Shown here: positions 53,909 to 63,494 of the stretch, in pieces
Layout: each line of letters starts with the position of its first letter
Position numbering within the stretch: position 1 is the first letter of the stretch
Assembly: GCF_021266465.1 (NCBI RefSeq)
Contig: NZ_CP089848.1
Span: 3,596,001-3,660,000, forward strand
Origin: Paralcaligenes sp. KSB-10
GTDB taxonomy: Bacteria > Pseudomonadota > Gammaproteobacteria > Burkholderiales > Burkholderiaceae_B
DNA length: 64,000 nucleotides
Direction of reading: 5' to 3'
Made by a program: the position numbers and the translations under genes
Notes under the pieces: model-generated
Told to the model about the DNA's origin: nothing
Database searches by the model: none
What the model saw: only the letters and a program-made list of their open reading frames with translations

Positions 53909-56356
53909 CTAGAAGGGCACCTTGTCGGGCTGGGCGGCGCCGTTGCGAGTGGTATTCCCACCGCTCAATTGATTGAGCAGATTTCCTATGCCGTCGTTAC
54001 TGCCGACGGCGGCGCCATTGCTGTCGAGGCTGTCGCCGGTAGGCAGCCCGACTCGCGCCACGGCTTGGCCGGGCGGGAATTCCGAGAAATAATAATCGCC
54101 GTCGATTTTGCTTAATCCTGGGGGCATAGGCCCGGGCGGTGTTTGCGGCTGGTCTTTTAGAGCAAAGCGCATGAAGTCGAGCCAGATCGGCAGAGCCGCG
54201 CCGCCGCCGGTTTCGCGATCACCCAGCGAGCGCGGCTGGTCGTAGCCCATCCAGGCTATCCCAACCAGCTTGGGAGTAAAGCCGGCAAACCAGGCATCGC
54301 GCGAGTCGTTGGTGGTACCGGTTTTACCGCCGATATCGTCGCGTTTGAGTTCACGGTGCACACGGGCTCCGGTACCGTACGTGGCCACACCGCGCAACAG
54401 GTCGTCCATGACATAAACGGTGCGCGGATCAATGGCGCGTGCCGCCGCGTCACCGGCAATGGTGGGCTTGGCCTGCATGATGACCTTGCCGCTGCTGTCG
54501 GTAACGTGATCGATGAGATAGGGGGGGACGCGGTAGCCGCCGTTGGCGAACACGGAATACGCACCGGCCATTTGCAAGGGAGTGACACTGCCCGCGCCCA
54601 ATGCAAGGGGCAGCACGGCGGGCTGGCGGGCACGGTCGAAACCGAAGCGGGTGATGTAGTCTTGCACGTATTTGGGGCCGACCGCCTGCATGATGCGGAT
54701 GGACACCATGTTCATGGACTTGTACAGCGCCTGGCGCATGGTAAGCATGGGGTTGTATTCGTTGCCGTAATTCTTTGGCGTCCAGGCCTTGGAACCGGTT
54801 TGCGCCGCCGTGAGCGAGAATGGCTCGTTGGAAATTTGCGTGGCCGGCGTCAGGCCGCGCTCAAGCGACGAAGCGTACAGAAACGGCTTGAAGCTGGAGC
54901 CCGGCTGGCGCCACGCCTGCGTGACGCGGTTGAACTTGCCCTGGTCGAAATCGAAACCGCCCACCATGGCCTGAATGGCGCCGTCTTGCGGGTTCAAGGC
55001 CACAAAAGCCGCCTGCACCGACGGCATGTTGATGACTTCCCAATAATCGCCGTTTTTATGGATGTACACGACCGAACCACGCTCGATCTTGACTCCGGCC
55101 TTGGCGTTTTTTGCCAGGCCTCGCGCCACGACGCGCAAAGCCCGCTTGTCGGTGATGTCGATGATTTCCTGTGAGCTGCGTGCCACCGTGATCTTGTTGG
55201 GATCGGCCGACAGCACCAGGCCAGTCAGCAGGTCGCCGCTGTCGGAGTATTTTTCCTGGAGGTCATCGATGATGCTGTCGAGCTTGGCCGGGTCTTTTTC
55301 GATGCCGGCGGGAAGGTCGATGGTTTCTTCGGGGCCGGGATAGGCCGAGCGGCGCGTGTAGTCGAGTATGCCCGAGCGCACTGATTTATAAGCCTGTTCC
55401 TGGTCTTTGGAGTTGACCGTGGTATAGATATTGAATCCGCGCGAATAGATGTCGTCGTGGTAGACATCGAAAAGCAATTGGCGCGCCAGTTCGGCGACAT
55501 AGTCGCCATGAATGGTGTAGCCGCCCGACGGCGTGCCGGCGGCCGACTTGATTTGAATGGGCTGCGCCATCGCCTGTTTGTATTCGGCGTCGGTGAGGTA
55601 GCCCAGGGCCTTCATACGGCCCAGCACATAGCCTTGGCGCACCTTGGCGCGCTGGAAATTGGCAATGGGATTGAAGCGCGAAGGTGCCTTGGGGATGCCG
55701 GCCAGCATGGCCGCTTCGGCCGGTGTGATTTCGGACAGGGGCTTGCCAAAGTAGGTGCGCGATGCGGCGGCAAAGCCATATGCGCGATGACCCAGGTAGA
55801 TCTGGTTCATGTACAGATCGAGGATCTGGTCTTTGCTTAAATTGGCTTCGATTTTAAAGGTGAGCAGCAGCTCGTAAAACTTGCGGGTATAGGTTTTTTC
55901 CGACGACAGGTAAAAATTGCGCGCTACCTGCATGGTAATGGTGCTGGCGCCCTGGGATTTGGACATGTGCACGATGTTGGCGATCATGGCGCGCGCCACA
56001 CCCGACCAGTCGATTCCGCCATGCTGGTAGAAGCGGTCGTCTTCGGCCGATAGAATGGCCGATTTCATGACGTCGGGGATTTCATTGAACCGCAGCACGT
56101 TGCGCCGTTCCTCGCCGAATTCGCCGATCAATACCTTGTCGGCGGTATAAATTCGCAGCGGTACCCGCGGCCGGTAGTCCGTCATGGCGGAAAGATCGGG
56201 TAAATTAGGCCAGGCCAGCGCGAGGGCAAGGGCGCCCAGCAGCGCACCGCATAGCCCCAGGCCTGCGATGAAAATCGCCGTTTTGAGGAAAAAACGCCCA
56301 ACCCAGGAATGGGATGCGGAGCCGGAATCGGATTTGGAGGAGGTAGGAGAACTCAT
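53909..56356 (-). CDS. mrcA: Penicillin-binding protein 1A (bifunctional)
   Basis: An 815-residue class A PBP with one N-terminal membrane anchor (residues about 26-49). The glycosyltransferase domain has the catalytic Glu in AEDDRFYQHGG (E105) and QGASTITMQVARNFYLS near 135. An OB-like insert follows. The transpeptidase domain has the Ser of PGSSFKPFLYAS and the GGKTGTTND triad. It polymerises and cross-links peptidoglycan in the periplasm. It is divergent from aroK across 115 bp. Confidence 0.95.
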   Translation of the reverse strand: MSSPTSSKSDSGSASHSWVGRFFLKTAIFIAGLGLCGALLGALALALAWPNLPDLSAMTDYRPRVPLRIYTADKVLIGEFGEERRNVLRFNEIPDVMKSAILSAEDDRFYQHGGIDWSGVARAMIANIVHMSKSQGASTITMQVARNFYLSSEKTYTRKFYELLLTFKIEANLSKDQILDLYMNQIYLGHRAYGFAAASRTYFGKPLSEITPAEAAMLAGIPKAPSRFNPIANFQRAKVRQGYVLGRMKALGYLTDAEYKQAMAQPIQIKSAAGTPSGGYTIHGDYVAELARQLLFDVYHDDIYSRGFNIYTTVNSKDQEQAYKSVRSGILDYTRRSAYPGPEETIDLPAGIEKDPAKLDSIIDDLQEKYSDSGDLLTGLVLSADPNKITVARSSQEIIDITDKRALRVVARGLAKNAKAGVKIERGSVVYIHKNGDYWEVINMPSVQAAFVALNPQDGAIQAMVGGFDFDQGKFNRVTQAWRQPGSSFKPFLYASSLERGLTPATQISNEPFSLTAAQTGSKAWTPKNYGNEYNPMLTMRQALYKSMNMVSIRIMQAVGPKYVQDYITRFGFDRARQPAVLPLALGAGSVTPLQMAGAYSVFANGGYRVPPYLIDHVTDSSGKVIMQAKPTIAGDAAARAIDPRTVYVMDDLLRGVATYGTGARVHRELKRDDIGGKTGTTNDSRDAWFAGFTPKLVGIAWMGYDQPRSLGDRETGGGAALPIWLDFMRFALKDQPQTPPGPMPPGLSKIDGDYYFSEFPPGQAVARVGLPTGDSLDSNGAAVGSNDGIGNLLNQLSGGNTTRNGAAQPDKVPF

Positions 56357-56471
56357 TACGGGCGATTTTAAGTCTAACCAGGGTCAGACTATGATTTACG
56401 CATTAGGTTTCTGTAACCGAATAATGCAGTGTATCCGTCTATCGAGGGATTGCAAGTGAGATAATACACAA

Positions 56472-57083
56472 ATGAACGACTCTTTATGTTGCGGCGCCGC
56501 GCCGACCGACCCTAAAGGCACTATCGATGCCTGTCGCTCCGAGGGAGTGACGCTGCCGTACGATCGGCCCATTTTCCTTGTCGGCATGATGGGTGCCGGC
56601 AAAACGACTATTGGCCGCAATCTGGCGCGATTGTTGAATCGCGAGTTTCTCGATCTGGATCATGAGCTTGAAGCACGTTGCGGAGTTCGGGTGTCGTTAA
56701 TTTTCGACATTGAAGGCGAGGCGGGGTTCCGTCGCCGCGAAACCGCCCTGCTCGATGAATGTTCACGCCGGCCCGGCATTGTACTGGCAACCGGAGGCGG
56801 AGCGGTGCTGTCGGCCGAGAACCGCCGCTATCTGGGCGAACGAGGCGTGGTGATTTATTTGCATGCCAGCGGCGACGAGCTCTATCGCCGGGTGGCGCGC
56901 GACCGCAACCGGCCTCTGTTGCAAACGGCCGATCCACGAGCGCGCATCCAGGTCTTGCTCGAGCAGCGCGAACCGCTGTACAGGGAGGTGGCGAGCCTTA
57001 CCTTCGAAACCGGCGTCATGCCTATTGCCCAGGTGGTTCAATCCCTGATTCCTTTATTGCAAAATCACGAGATTCATTCATGA
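56472..57083 (+). CDS. aroK: Shikimate kinase
   Basis: A 203-residue kinase that phosphorylates shikimate with ATP. The P-loop is GMMGAGKTT (residues about 38-46). The shikimate-binding DLDHELE, the Arg of GFRRRE and the GGGAVLS loop are present. The lid Arg lies in RDRNRPLL. The first 30 residues before RPIFLVG are an extension without a motif. The stop overlaps the aroB start (ATGA). Confidence 0.95.
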   Translation: MNDSLCCGAAPTDPKGTIDACRSEGVTLPYDRPIFLVGMMGAGKTTIGRNLARLLNREFLDLDHELEARCGVRVSLIFDIEGEAGFRRRETALLDECSRRPGIVLATGGGAVLSAENRRYLGERGVVIYLHASGDELYRRVARDRNRPLLQTADPRARIQVLLEQREPLYREVASLTFETGVMPIAQVVQSLIPLLQNHEIHS

Positions 57084-58165
57084 GCACGGTTCAAGTGAAC
57101 ACGCCCGGCGGGTGCTATCCCATTCATATTGCAGCGGGCCGTCTGGATCGCCTGGCCGACAGCATTCCGGCCGACGCCACGGCAATCACCATCGTCACCA
57201 ATTCAACGGTGGCGGGCTATTACGGCAAGCGCGCGGAGCAGGCCCTGGCCCAAACCGGCAAGCGCCTGGTGCGCATCGAACTGCCCGACGGCGAAGCCTA
57301 TAAAGACTGGCAAACCCTGAACCTGATTTTCGACGCTTTGTTACAAAATCGTCTGGATCGCCGTGCCGTGCTGGTGGCTTTGGGCGGCGGCGTCATCGGC
57401 GATATCTGCGGTTTTGCGGCGGCCACGTATATGCGCGGCATACGTTTTGTCCAGGTGCCTACCACCTTGCTGGCCCAGGTCGATTCTTCGGTGGGCGGCA
57501 AGACCGCCGTCAATCATCCGATGGGCAAGAATATGATCGGCGCGTTCTACCAGCCGATTGCGGTCGAGGTCGATACCGATGTCCTCAATACTCTACCCCC
57601 GCGCGAAGTAACGGCGGGTCTGGCCGAAGTCATCAAATACGGGATGATTATCGACGCCGATTTTTTTTCCTGGTGTGAACAGAATGTAGCCGCCTTGAGG
57701 GCGCTGGATCCCGCCGCGCTTACCTATGCCATTCAGCGCTCGTGTGAGCTCAAGGCCTTGGTCGTTTCGCAGGACGAGCGCGAATCGGGTCTGCGGGCCA
57801 TACTGAATTTTGGCCATACATTTGGCCACGCCATCGAATCGGGCCTGGGTTTCGGCACATGGCTGCACGGTGAGGCGGTAGGTTGCGGCATGGTCCAAGC
57901 GGCTGAGCTTTCGGCGCTTGCTCTGGGCTTGCCGACGGCGAGTGTCGAACGCGTGCGGGCATTGGTCCAGGCTACAGGATGTCCGGTGCAGGCACCCGAT
58001 CTGGGCGCCGAGCGCTGGATCGACCTGATGCAGGTCGACAAGAAAACCGAAGCGGGCCAACTGCGATTCATCCTGTTGCCGCAAATAGGCCAGGCGGTAT
58101 TCCAGCCGGCGCCCGTCGATGCATTGCGGACGGTTCTTGAAAGAACCGCCGTTGCCAGCCTCTGA
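57080..58165 (+). CDS. aroB: 3-Dehydroquinate synthase
   Basis: A 361-residue NAD- and metal-dependent enzyme, the second step of the shikimate pathway. It shows the N-terminal [10 protein letters not shown], the nucleotide loop [21 protein letters not shown], the [19 protein letters not shown] loop, and metal ligands in AEVIKYG and [12 protein letters not shown] start at ATG 57080, which overlaps aroK; the frame is open far upstream within aroK. It follows the common aroK-aroB order. Confidence 0.97.
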   Translation: MSTVQVNTPGGCYPIHIAAGRLDRLADSIPADATAITIVTNSTVAGYYGKRAEQALAQTGKRLVRIELPDGEAYKDWQTLNLIFDALLQNRLDRRAVLVALGGGVIGDICGFAAATYMRGIRFVQVPTTLLAQVDSSVGGKTAVNHPMGKNMIGAFYQPIAVEVDTDVLNTLPPREVTAGLAEVIKYGMIIDADFFSWCEQNVAALRALDPAALTYAIQRSCELKALVVSQDERESGLRAILNFGHTFGHAIESGLGFGTWLHGEAVGCGMVQAAELSALALGLPTASVERVRALVQATGCPVQAPDLGAERWIDLMQVDKKTEAGQLRFILLPQIGQAVFQPAPVDALRTVLERTAVASL

Positions 58166-58174
58166 GTGGCGGCC

Positions 58175-59299
58175 ATGCCGGAACTCGCACTGTACGCCTG
58201 TCGCCCCGAGCAGTCGCACGGCCGCATTCATCCCGAGGCTGCGCCCAGCAATCGCAGCCAATTCCAGCGTGATCGCGATCGCATCATTCATTGCACGGCC
58301 TTTCGCCTGCTTGAATACAAGACGCAGGTTTTCATCAATCACGAAGGCGACCTGTTCCGCACACGCCTGACCCATAGCATCGAAGTGGCCCAGATTGCCC
58401 GCTCCCTGGCCCGCAATCTGGGCTTGCACGAAGACCTGACCGAAGCGATCTCCCTGGCGCACGATCTGGGGCATACGCCGTTCGGTCATGCCGGCCAGGA
58501 CGAGCTCAATGCCTGCCTGCGCGAGCTGGCTCCCGGGGTGGGCGGGTTTGAGCATAATTTGCAGAGCCTGCGTGTGGTCGATGAACTGGAAGAGCGCTAT
58601 GCCGCCTTCAATGGTTTGAATCTGTGCTTTGAAACACGCGAAGGCATACTCAAGCATTGTTCCTTGCGCCATGCGCGTCTGCTGGGCGAGGTCGGCGAAC
58701 GCTTCGTGAACAAGACCAGGCCTTCGCTCGAAGCCCAGATCGCCAATCTGGCCGACGAAATCGCCTATAACAATCACGATATCGACGATGGGCTGCGTTC
58801 AGGGCTGATCTCTATAGAGCAACTGCAAATGCTGGAGATTTTTGCCACGCATTATGCCCAGGTGATGCGGCAGTATCCGAACCTGGAACGGCGCCGCGCG
58901 ATTGCGGAAACGATACGCGCAATGATCAATACCCTGGTGCTCGACCTGACCGACACGACCCTGGCCAATATACGTCAGCATCAGCCCGATGGCGTCGACG
59001 CAGTGCGCCGCGCACCCGCGTTGGCCGCGTTTTCGGTGTCGATGCGGCGCCAGGCCGATGCCCTGAAAAGTTTCCTGCTTGAAAATCTGTACCGTCATTA
59101 TCGCGTCATGCGCATGACGAACAAAGCGCGCACCATCGTGCGCGATCTGTTCGTGGCTTTTTTGAACGAGCCGCGCCTGCTGCCCCCCGACCACCAGCGT
59201 TCCGATCCGCTTTCGCAGGCCCGCGCCATTGCCGACTACATCGCCGGCATGACCGATCGCTTTGCGATCCGTGAACACGAGCAGCTGTTCAATATGTGA
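58175..59299 (+). CDS. dgt: dGTPase-like HD-domain triphosphohydrolase
   Basis: A 374-residue HD-superfamily protein that hydrolyses deoxynucleoside triphosphates to the nucleoside and triphosphate. Metal ligands are in [10 protein letters not shown], the HD pair in [16 protein letters not shown] and the later Asp in YNNHDIDDG. It is of the shorter dGTPase type, not the 505-residue E. coli Dgt. ATG 58175 is preferred; a GTG at 58166 directly abuts the aroB stop. It is probably co-transcribed with aroKB. Confidence 0.9.
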   Translation: MPELALYACRPEQSHGRIHPEAAPSNRSQFQRDRDRIIHCTAFRLLEYKTQVFINHEGDLFRTRLTHSIEVAQIARSLARNLGLHEDLTEAISLAHDLGHTPFGHAGQDELNACLRELAPGVGGFEHNLQSLRVVDELEERYAAFNGLNLCFETREGILKHCSLRHARLLGEVGERFVNKTRPSLEAQIANLADEIAYNNHDIDDGLRSGLISIEQLQMLEIFATHYAQVMRQYPNLERRRAIAETIRAMINTLVLDLTDTTLANIRQHQPDGVDAVRRAPALAAFSVSMRRQADALKSFLLENLYRHYRVMRMTNKARTIVRDLFVAFLNEPRLLPPDHQRSDPLSQARAIADYIAGMTDRFAIREHEQLFNM

Positions 59300-59301
59300 A
59301 T

Positions 59302-59332
59302 GCCAAGGGGCGGCCCAGGCGGCCGCCCCTTG
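59302..59332. terminator. GC-rich hairpin between dgt and the MHS transporter
   Basis: A perfect 13-bp stem, CCAAGGGGCGGCC (59302-59314) and GGCCGCCCCTTGG (59320-59332), with loop CAGGC. It occupies the short space between the convergent stop codons at 59299 and 59339. It lacks a T-run on both strands but is very stable. Confidence 0.6.
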
Positions 59333-59338
59333 GGGTAA

Positions 59339-60709
59339 TCATCGGGATACCGCATCCGTGGAGGCAGGCCTTGTACCTGCTCGCTGGATAGACGCATCGA
59401 TTGTCCTATGGGCCGATACATCACCTGCGCGATTTGCCGATCTGCCGATCAGCCATGCGCTGTAGGCCGATACAACTCCGGAAAAGATTACATACAGCAC
59501 GATATGCCATGGCCGCCCGTCATTGGTCTTGAGCAATGCCGTTGCAATCAGGGGCGTGATGCCCGACGCGAATATGCCCGAGAACTGATAGACAAACGAA
59601 ATCCCGGTATAGCGCACCTTGGTGTCGAACAGTTCGCAAAACAGCGCCGCCTCAGGTCCGTAGATGGAGGCGTAGAAAATGCCGAAAGGAATGATGATCG
59701 ATAGCCAGACCACCATGACGTGATCGGAATAATTGGTCATGAACCAGAAGGCGGGCAGAGCCGAAAAGGCCGTGATCAGCGAACCCCAGAAATAGGTGCG
59801 GGTGCGGCCGTACTTGTCGGACACGGCGCCGAAGTACGGAATGAAGAAACACATGACGATGGCGGCGGCCATCACTCCGGTCAGGGCTTCGGTACGATTG
59901 ATCTTGACCGTGTTGGTCAGGTAGCTGATTGCGAAAACCGCAAAAACGTTGAAGAAGACGCCATCGATATAACGCGCGCCCATCCCTTTCAGGATGTTGC
60001 CCGGGTAGCGTTTCATCATGTCGTAGAAGGGCACCTTCGATTCGGCGTTGGCTTCTTTGACCTTTGAGAATTCAGGGGTTTCCTGTACTGTCAAACGGAT
60101 ATAGAGCCCGACGAAAACCAGCAGGGCCGAGAGCATGAATGCGACTCGCCAACCCCAGTCCAGGAACGCCTCGTTCGACAATGTGCCCGACAGCAGGGCC
60201 ACTATGCCCGAGGCCAGGCACAACCCGATCGACAGGCCTATCTGCGGCAGCGATGCGTAAAATCCGCGTTTGTTCTTTGGCGCATATTCGTAAGTCATGA
60301 GGACTGCGCCACCCCATTCTCCGCCCAGCCCCAGGCCCTGGACAATGCGGCACAAAAGCAGCAGGATGGGAGCCCAGATGCCGATTGAGTCGTAGGTGGG
60401 GATGAACGCAATCAGGAATGTCGCCAGGCCCATGATCATCAAGGTGAAGATGAGCATGCTTTTGCGGCCGATCTTGTCGCCGAAGTGGCCGAAAATAACC
60501 CCGCCAAAAGGCCGTGCAATAAAGCCCACCGCGAATGTGGCATAAGCCAGCAGCGTCCCGACCACGGGATCATGGCTGGGAAAATACAGCTTGTTGAATA
60601 CCAGGCCGGCGATGACTCCGTATAGGAAAAAGTCGTACCATTCGATGGTTGCCCCGATGAGCGAGGCGGTGACTACCTTCCTGATTGCTTTTTTATCTGG
60701 ACTGGACAT
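59339..60709 (-). CDS. MHS-family MFS metabolite:H+ symporter
   Basis: A 456-residue major facilitator protein with twelve predicted helices, of the metabolite:H+ symporter type (KgtP, ProP, ShiA). Hallmarks are GATIEWYDFFLYG at helix 1, RPFGGVIFGHFGDKIGRKSMLI in loop 2-3, and SDKYGRTRTYFWG in loop 8-9. The start at 60709 has AAGGAG 5 nt upstream. It is downstream of the GMC oxidoreductase gene in one leftward unit, so it may import that enzyme's substrate, probably an organic acid or a betaine-like compound. The substrate is not known. The C-terminal tail of about 35 residues is Ala/Thr/Arg-rich and non-membranous. Confidence 0.88.
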   Translation of the reverse strand: MSSPDKKAIRKVVTASLIGATIEWYDFFLYGVIAGLVFNKLYFPSHDPVVGTLLAYATFAVGFIARPFGGVIFGHFGDKIGRKSMLIFTLMIMGLATFLIAFIPTYDSIGIWAPILLLLCRIVQGLGLGGEWGGAVLMTYEYAPKNKRGFYASLPQIGLSIGLCLASGIVALLSGTLSNEAFLDWGWRVAFMLSALLVFVGLYIRLTVQETPEFSKVKEANAESKVPFYDMMKRYPGNILKGMGARYIDGVFFNVFAVFAISYLTNTVKINRTEALTGVMAAAIVMCFFIPYFGAVSDKYGRTRTYFWGSLITAFSALPAFWFMTNYSDHVMVVWLSIIIPFGIFYASIYGPEAALFCELFDTKVRYTGISFVYQFSGIFASGITPLIATALLKTNDGRPWHIVLYVIFSGVVSAYSAWLIGRSANRAGDVSAHRTIDASIQRAGTRPASTDAVSR

Positions 60710-60801
60710 GTTGTCTCCTTGAAAAAGGGGCGCCTGCGGCAAATATTGCCGGGGCATGATGCTTTCTTTTTGTAGTGCTGGGTGCCGCTTGCTGCGCAAG
60801 A

Positions 60802-60825
60802 CGCCCTGCCTGCCTCGGCAGGGCG
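60802..60825 (-). other. Intercistronic hairpin between GMC oxidoreductase and transporter genes
   Basis: CGCCCTGCC (60802-60810) pairs perfectly with GGCAGGGCG (60817-60825), loop TGCCTC. It stands 13 bp after the oxidoreductase stop and about 90 bp before the transporter start. No T-run follows, so partial attenuation or mRNA protection is more likely than full termination. Confidence 0.45.
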
Positions 60826-60838
60826 CCGGTTTTCGTAA

Positions 60839-62458
60839 CTAATGTGCCGGATGTCGGGCGTCTTCCAGAATGAAATCGGCCGCACGCTCGGCAATCATGA
60901 CGACCGGCACATTGGTATTGCCTGAAACCAGTGTCGGCATGATCGATGCATCGACGACTCGCAAGCCCTGGATGCCGTGTACCTTTAATCTGCCGTCGAC
61001 CACCGAGCCGGGGTCGCCGGCCGGCCCCATTTTTGCGGTACCCGAGGGATGGAAGATGGTCGCGCCGTTTTCGCGGCAGAATTGCAGGATTTCATCGTCT
61101 GTCTGCACGGCCGTTCCCGGGCGAAACTCTCTTTTCATCAGGCGGTTCATGGGGGCGGCGGCCGCCAGGCGCCGGGCATATTTCACGCCCGCCACGGCGG
61201 TGCGCCGATCCAGATCGGTCGATAGATAATTCGGCTGCATCGAAGGCGCTTCGAATGGATCGGCCGACTTGATGTTGATTTCACCGCGCGATTCGGGCCG
61301 CAATTGGCAGATCGAATACGTGCAGCCCGAAAAATCATGCACCGCGCCACCGGCCATGTCGGCTGACAGCGTGCCGAAATGGAACTGGATGTCGGGCGTG
61401 GCGCTTTCCTGCGGCAAGGCGCGGCAGAAAAGTGCGCCCTGGTTGATGCCGATGGCCAGCGGCCCGCCTCTGAAAAGCAGCCACTGCAGGCCGATCTTGC
61501 TTTTGCCCCAGAGCGTGCGCAGCTGGTCGTTGGTGGTAATGGGCTGGGTGACCTCGTAGATCAAGCGGATCTGCAAATGGTCTTGCAGGTTCTTGCCGAC
61601 GCCGTCCAGGTCCTTGACGACGGGGATGCCGAATTTGCCCAATAATCCCGAGGGGCCTATGCCCGACAACTGCAGCAACTGAGGCGACTGAATGGCGCCG
61701 GCCGAGAGTATGACTTCCCGATTGGCCGACAAAGTGTGTTCGGTGCCGTTCTTTTTATAGCGTATGCCGCAGGCCCGCGTGCCCTGCATCAGCACGGCCA
61801 TGGCCTGCGCATTGGTTTCGATGCGCAGATTGGGCCGCCCGCGGGCAGGGTTCAGATAGGCGACAGCCGTCGAGCAGCGCCTGCCTTTGCGTGTGGTGAG
61901 CTGGTAATAGCCGACTCCTTCCTGGTCGCCGGTATTGAAGTCGCGAAGTTTTCGCAAACCCATTGAGGCTCCGGACTGGATCAAGGCCTCGACGAGCGGA
62001 TGCCGGGTCTTGATGGATGTGGCATTGAGCGGGCCGGCGGTGCCCCGGGTGGGGCCCGCCCCCAGGTCATTGTTTTCCAGCTTGCGAAAATAGGGCAGGC
62101 AATCTTCCCAGCCCCAGCCGGGATTGCCCTGTCGCACCCAGCGGTCGTAATCCTGCTTCTGGCCGCGTATGTAGATGAGCCCATTGATGGAGCTCGATCC
62201 GCCCAGTGTTTTGCCGCGCGGCCAATAGATTTTGCGCCCCATCATGTTGGCGTCCGGGTCGGTATAGAAGCCCCAATTCAGCTTTTTGTGAAACATGGTT
62301 TTGCCGTAGCCGATAGGGATATGGATCCAGGGATTGCGATCCGGCGGTCCGGCCTCGAGCAGACATACGGAATATTTGCCGTTTTCGCTCAGTCTGTTGG
62401 CCAGCACGCAGCCTGCTGATCCCGCGCCTACGACGATGTAGTCTACGGTGTGTGGCAT
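60839..62458 (-). CDS. GMC-family FAD-dependent oxidoreductase (choline/alcohol dehydrogenase-like)
   Basis: A 539-residue flavoenzyme that oxidises an alcohol to an aldehyde. The FAD motif is VVGAGSAGCVLANRLSE (residues 9-25). GMC signatures are RGKTLGGSSSINGLIYIRG near 82 and GAIQSPQLLQLSGIGP near 258. The active-site His lies in IFHPSGTAKMG and the second His/Asn position in SGNTNVPVVMIAERAADFI. The start at 62458 has GGAGACAAC upstream, the same site as the transporter gene. The substrate may be a choline-like or long-chain alcohol; the neighbouring IclR gene suggests inducible use of a specific compound. Confidence 0.88.
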   Translation of the reverse strand: MPHTVDYIVVGAGSAGCVLANRLSENGKYSVCLLEAGPPDRNPWIHIPIGYGKTMFHKKLNWGFYTDPDANMMGRKIYWPRGKTLGGSSSINGLIYIRGQKQDYDRWVRQGNPGWGWEDCLPYFRKLENNDLGAGPTRGTAGPLNATSIKTRHPLVEALIQSGASMGLRKLRDFNTGDQEGVGYYQLTTRKGRRCSTAVAYLNPARGRPNLRIETNAQAMAVLMQGTRACGIRYKKNGTEHTLSANREVILSAGAIQSPQLLQLSGIGPSGLLGKFGIPVVKDLDGVGKNLQDHLQIRLIYEVTQPITTNDQLRTLWGKSKIGLQWLLFRGGPLAIGINQGALFCRALPQESATPDIQFHFGTLSADMAGGAVHDFSGCTYSICQLRPESRGEINIKSADPFEAPSMQPNYLSTDLDRRTAVAGVKYARRLAAAAPMNRLMKREFRPGTAVQTDDEILQFCRENGATIFHPSGTAKMGPAGDPGSVVDGRLKVHGIQGLRVVDASIMPTLVSGNTNVPVVMIAERAADFILEDARHPAH

Positions 62459-62543
62459 GTTGTCTCCGGTTCTATTGCTCAATCTATCGAAAAATGGAGA
62501 TTGGCGAAAAGTATTTATTGGAATTTGCTTATCTGGGTGTGCG

Positions 62544-62580
62544 TATTGAAAATCGTTTAATGGAACACCATATTTCAATA
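62544..62580. promoter_or_regulatory. Inverted repeat in the iclR / oxidoreductase divergent region
   Basis: TATTGAAA (62544-62551) and TTTCAATA (62573-62580) form a perfect 8-bp inverted repeat around 21 nt. Within the spacer lies TGGAACACCA, itself a short palindrome. The position, 86 bp upstream of the oxidoreductase start, suits an operator for the neighbouring IclR regulator. Confidence 0.4.
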
Positions 62581-62631
62581 CTTATTGATTTGCGTGTGCG
62601 CCGCAAGATAGAATCAAGCCCTATTCCGCTG

Positions 62632-62661
62632 CTGAAACAATATATTCCGCTGGTGTTTCAG
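62632..62661. promoter_or_regulatory. Perfect inverted repeat just upstream of iclR
   Basis: CTGAAACA (62632-62639) and TGTTTCAG (62654-62661) are perfect 8-bp arms 14 nt apart, ending 39 nt before the IclR-family start. The symmetry fits a dimeric helix-turn-helix repressor and suggests autoregulation. Both this repeat and the one at 62544-62580 contain TGAAA/TTTCA half-elements. Confidence 0.45.
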
Positions 62662-62700
62662 TATTGAACCGGGTGCTGTCTCTGCTGCAAGGCAAATTGC

Positions 62701-63471
62701 ATGTCCAATGAGTCTTCTCGTTATTTGCGTGTTCCCAGCCTGCTGGAGCAACTGGCCCGCACCCAGCACCCGCAAACGCTGGCGCAGTTGGCGCAGCGCC
62801 TGGATCTGCCCAAGACGACGCTGATGCGCATGCTGCGCTCCCTGGTCGAGTCCGGCCTGGTTGTCCAGACACCCAATGAACGGGGCTATGTGCTGGGGCC
62901 GCGCGCGACTCGCCTGGCCCTGGCTACCCTGCGCACGCCGAGCTTTTCCAGATCGTCGCGGGCGATTCTGGGCCAGCTCGTCGAGGTGCTGGGCGAAACC
63001 TGCAATCTGACGACACTGGACGGCGACGAGATACGCTATCTGGAGCGTGTGGAAACGCATCATCTGCTGCGCCTGCAACTGGAGGTGGGCACTCACGTTC
63101 CCTTGCACTGCACGGCAAGCGGCAAGCTGATGCTGGCCTCGCTGGAGCCCGCCCATTGCGCGCAGATCCTGGGGCGGATCAAGCTGGGCAGTTTTACGCC
63201 GCGCACCTTGACCGACCGGGCTGCGCTCGAAGCGGAACTTGCGGACATCCGTCAGCGCGGCCTGGGCATTGATCGCGAGGAGTTCGTACTGGGCATGGTG
63301 GCGGTCGCGGTGCCGGTGCTGGACGCCCAGAAGAAAGTCATAGCGGCCGTAGCGTGCCACGGCCCCAGTGCGCGAATTTCACTGGAATTCCTGCTGAACT
63401 CGGTACCGACCCTGAAGAAGGCGGCGCTCGCCATGGGCGCCGCCTTGGGCGACGATTCCATGCTGTGGTAG
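62701..63471 (+). CDS. IclR-family transcriptional regulator
   Basis: A 256-residue regulator. The N-terminal winged helix-turn-helix (residues about 10-70: LAQLAQRLDLPKTTLMRMLRSLVESGLV) is followed by the IclR effector domain, with HCTASGKLMLASL near 138 and the conserved Cys/His region VAACHG-like VACHGPSARIS near 220. It is divergent from the oxidoreductase-transporter genes across 242 bp and is probably their local regulator. The effector is unknown. AAGG precedes the start. Confidence 0.92.
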   Translation: MSNESSRYLRVPSLLEQLARTQHPQTLAQLAQRLDLPKTTLMRMLRSLVESGLVVQTPNERGYVLGPRATRLALATLRTPSFSRSSRAILGQLVEVLGETCNLTTLDGDEIRYLERVETHHLLRLQLEVGTHVPLHCTASGKLMLASLEPAHCAQILGRIKLGSFTPRTLTDRAALEAELADIRQRGLGIDREEFVLGMVAVAVPVLDAQKKVIAAVACHGPSARISLEFLLNSVPTLKKAALAMGAALGDDSMLW

Positions 63472-63494
63472 GGGCCGCCCTTGGGCCTGTCCGT

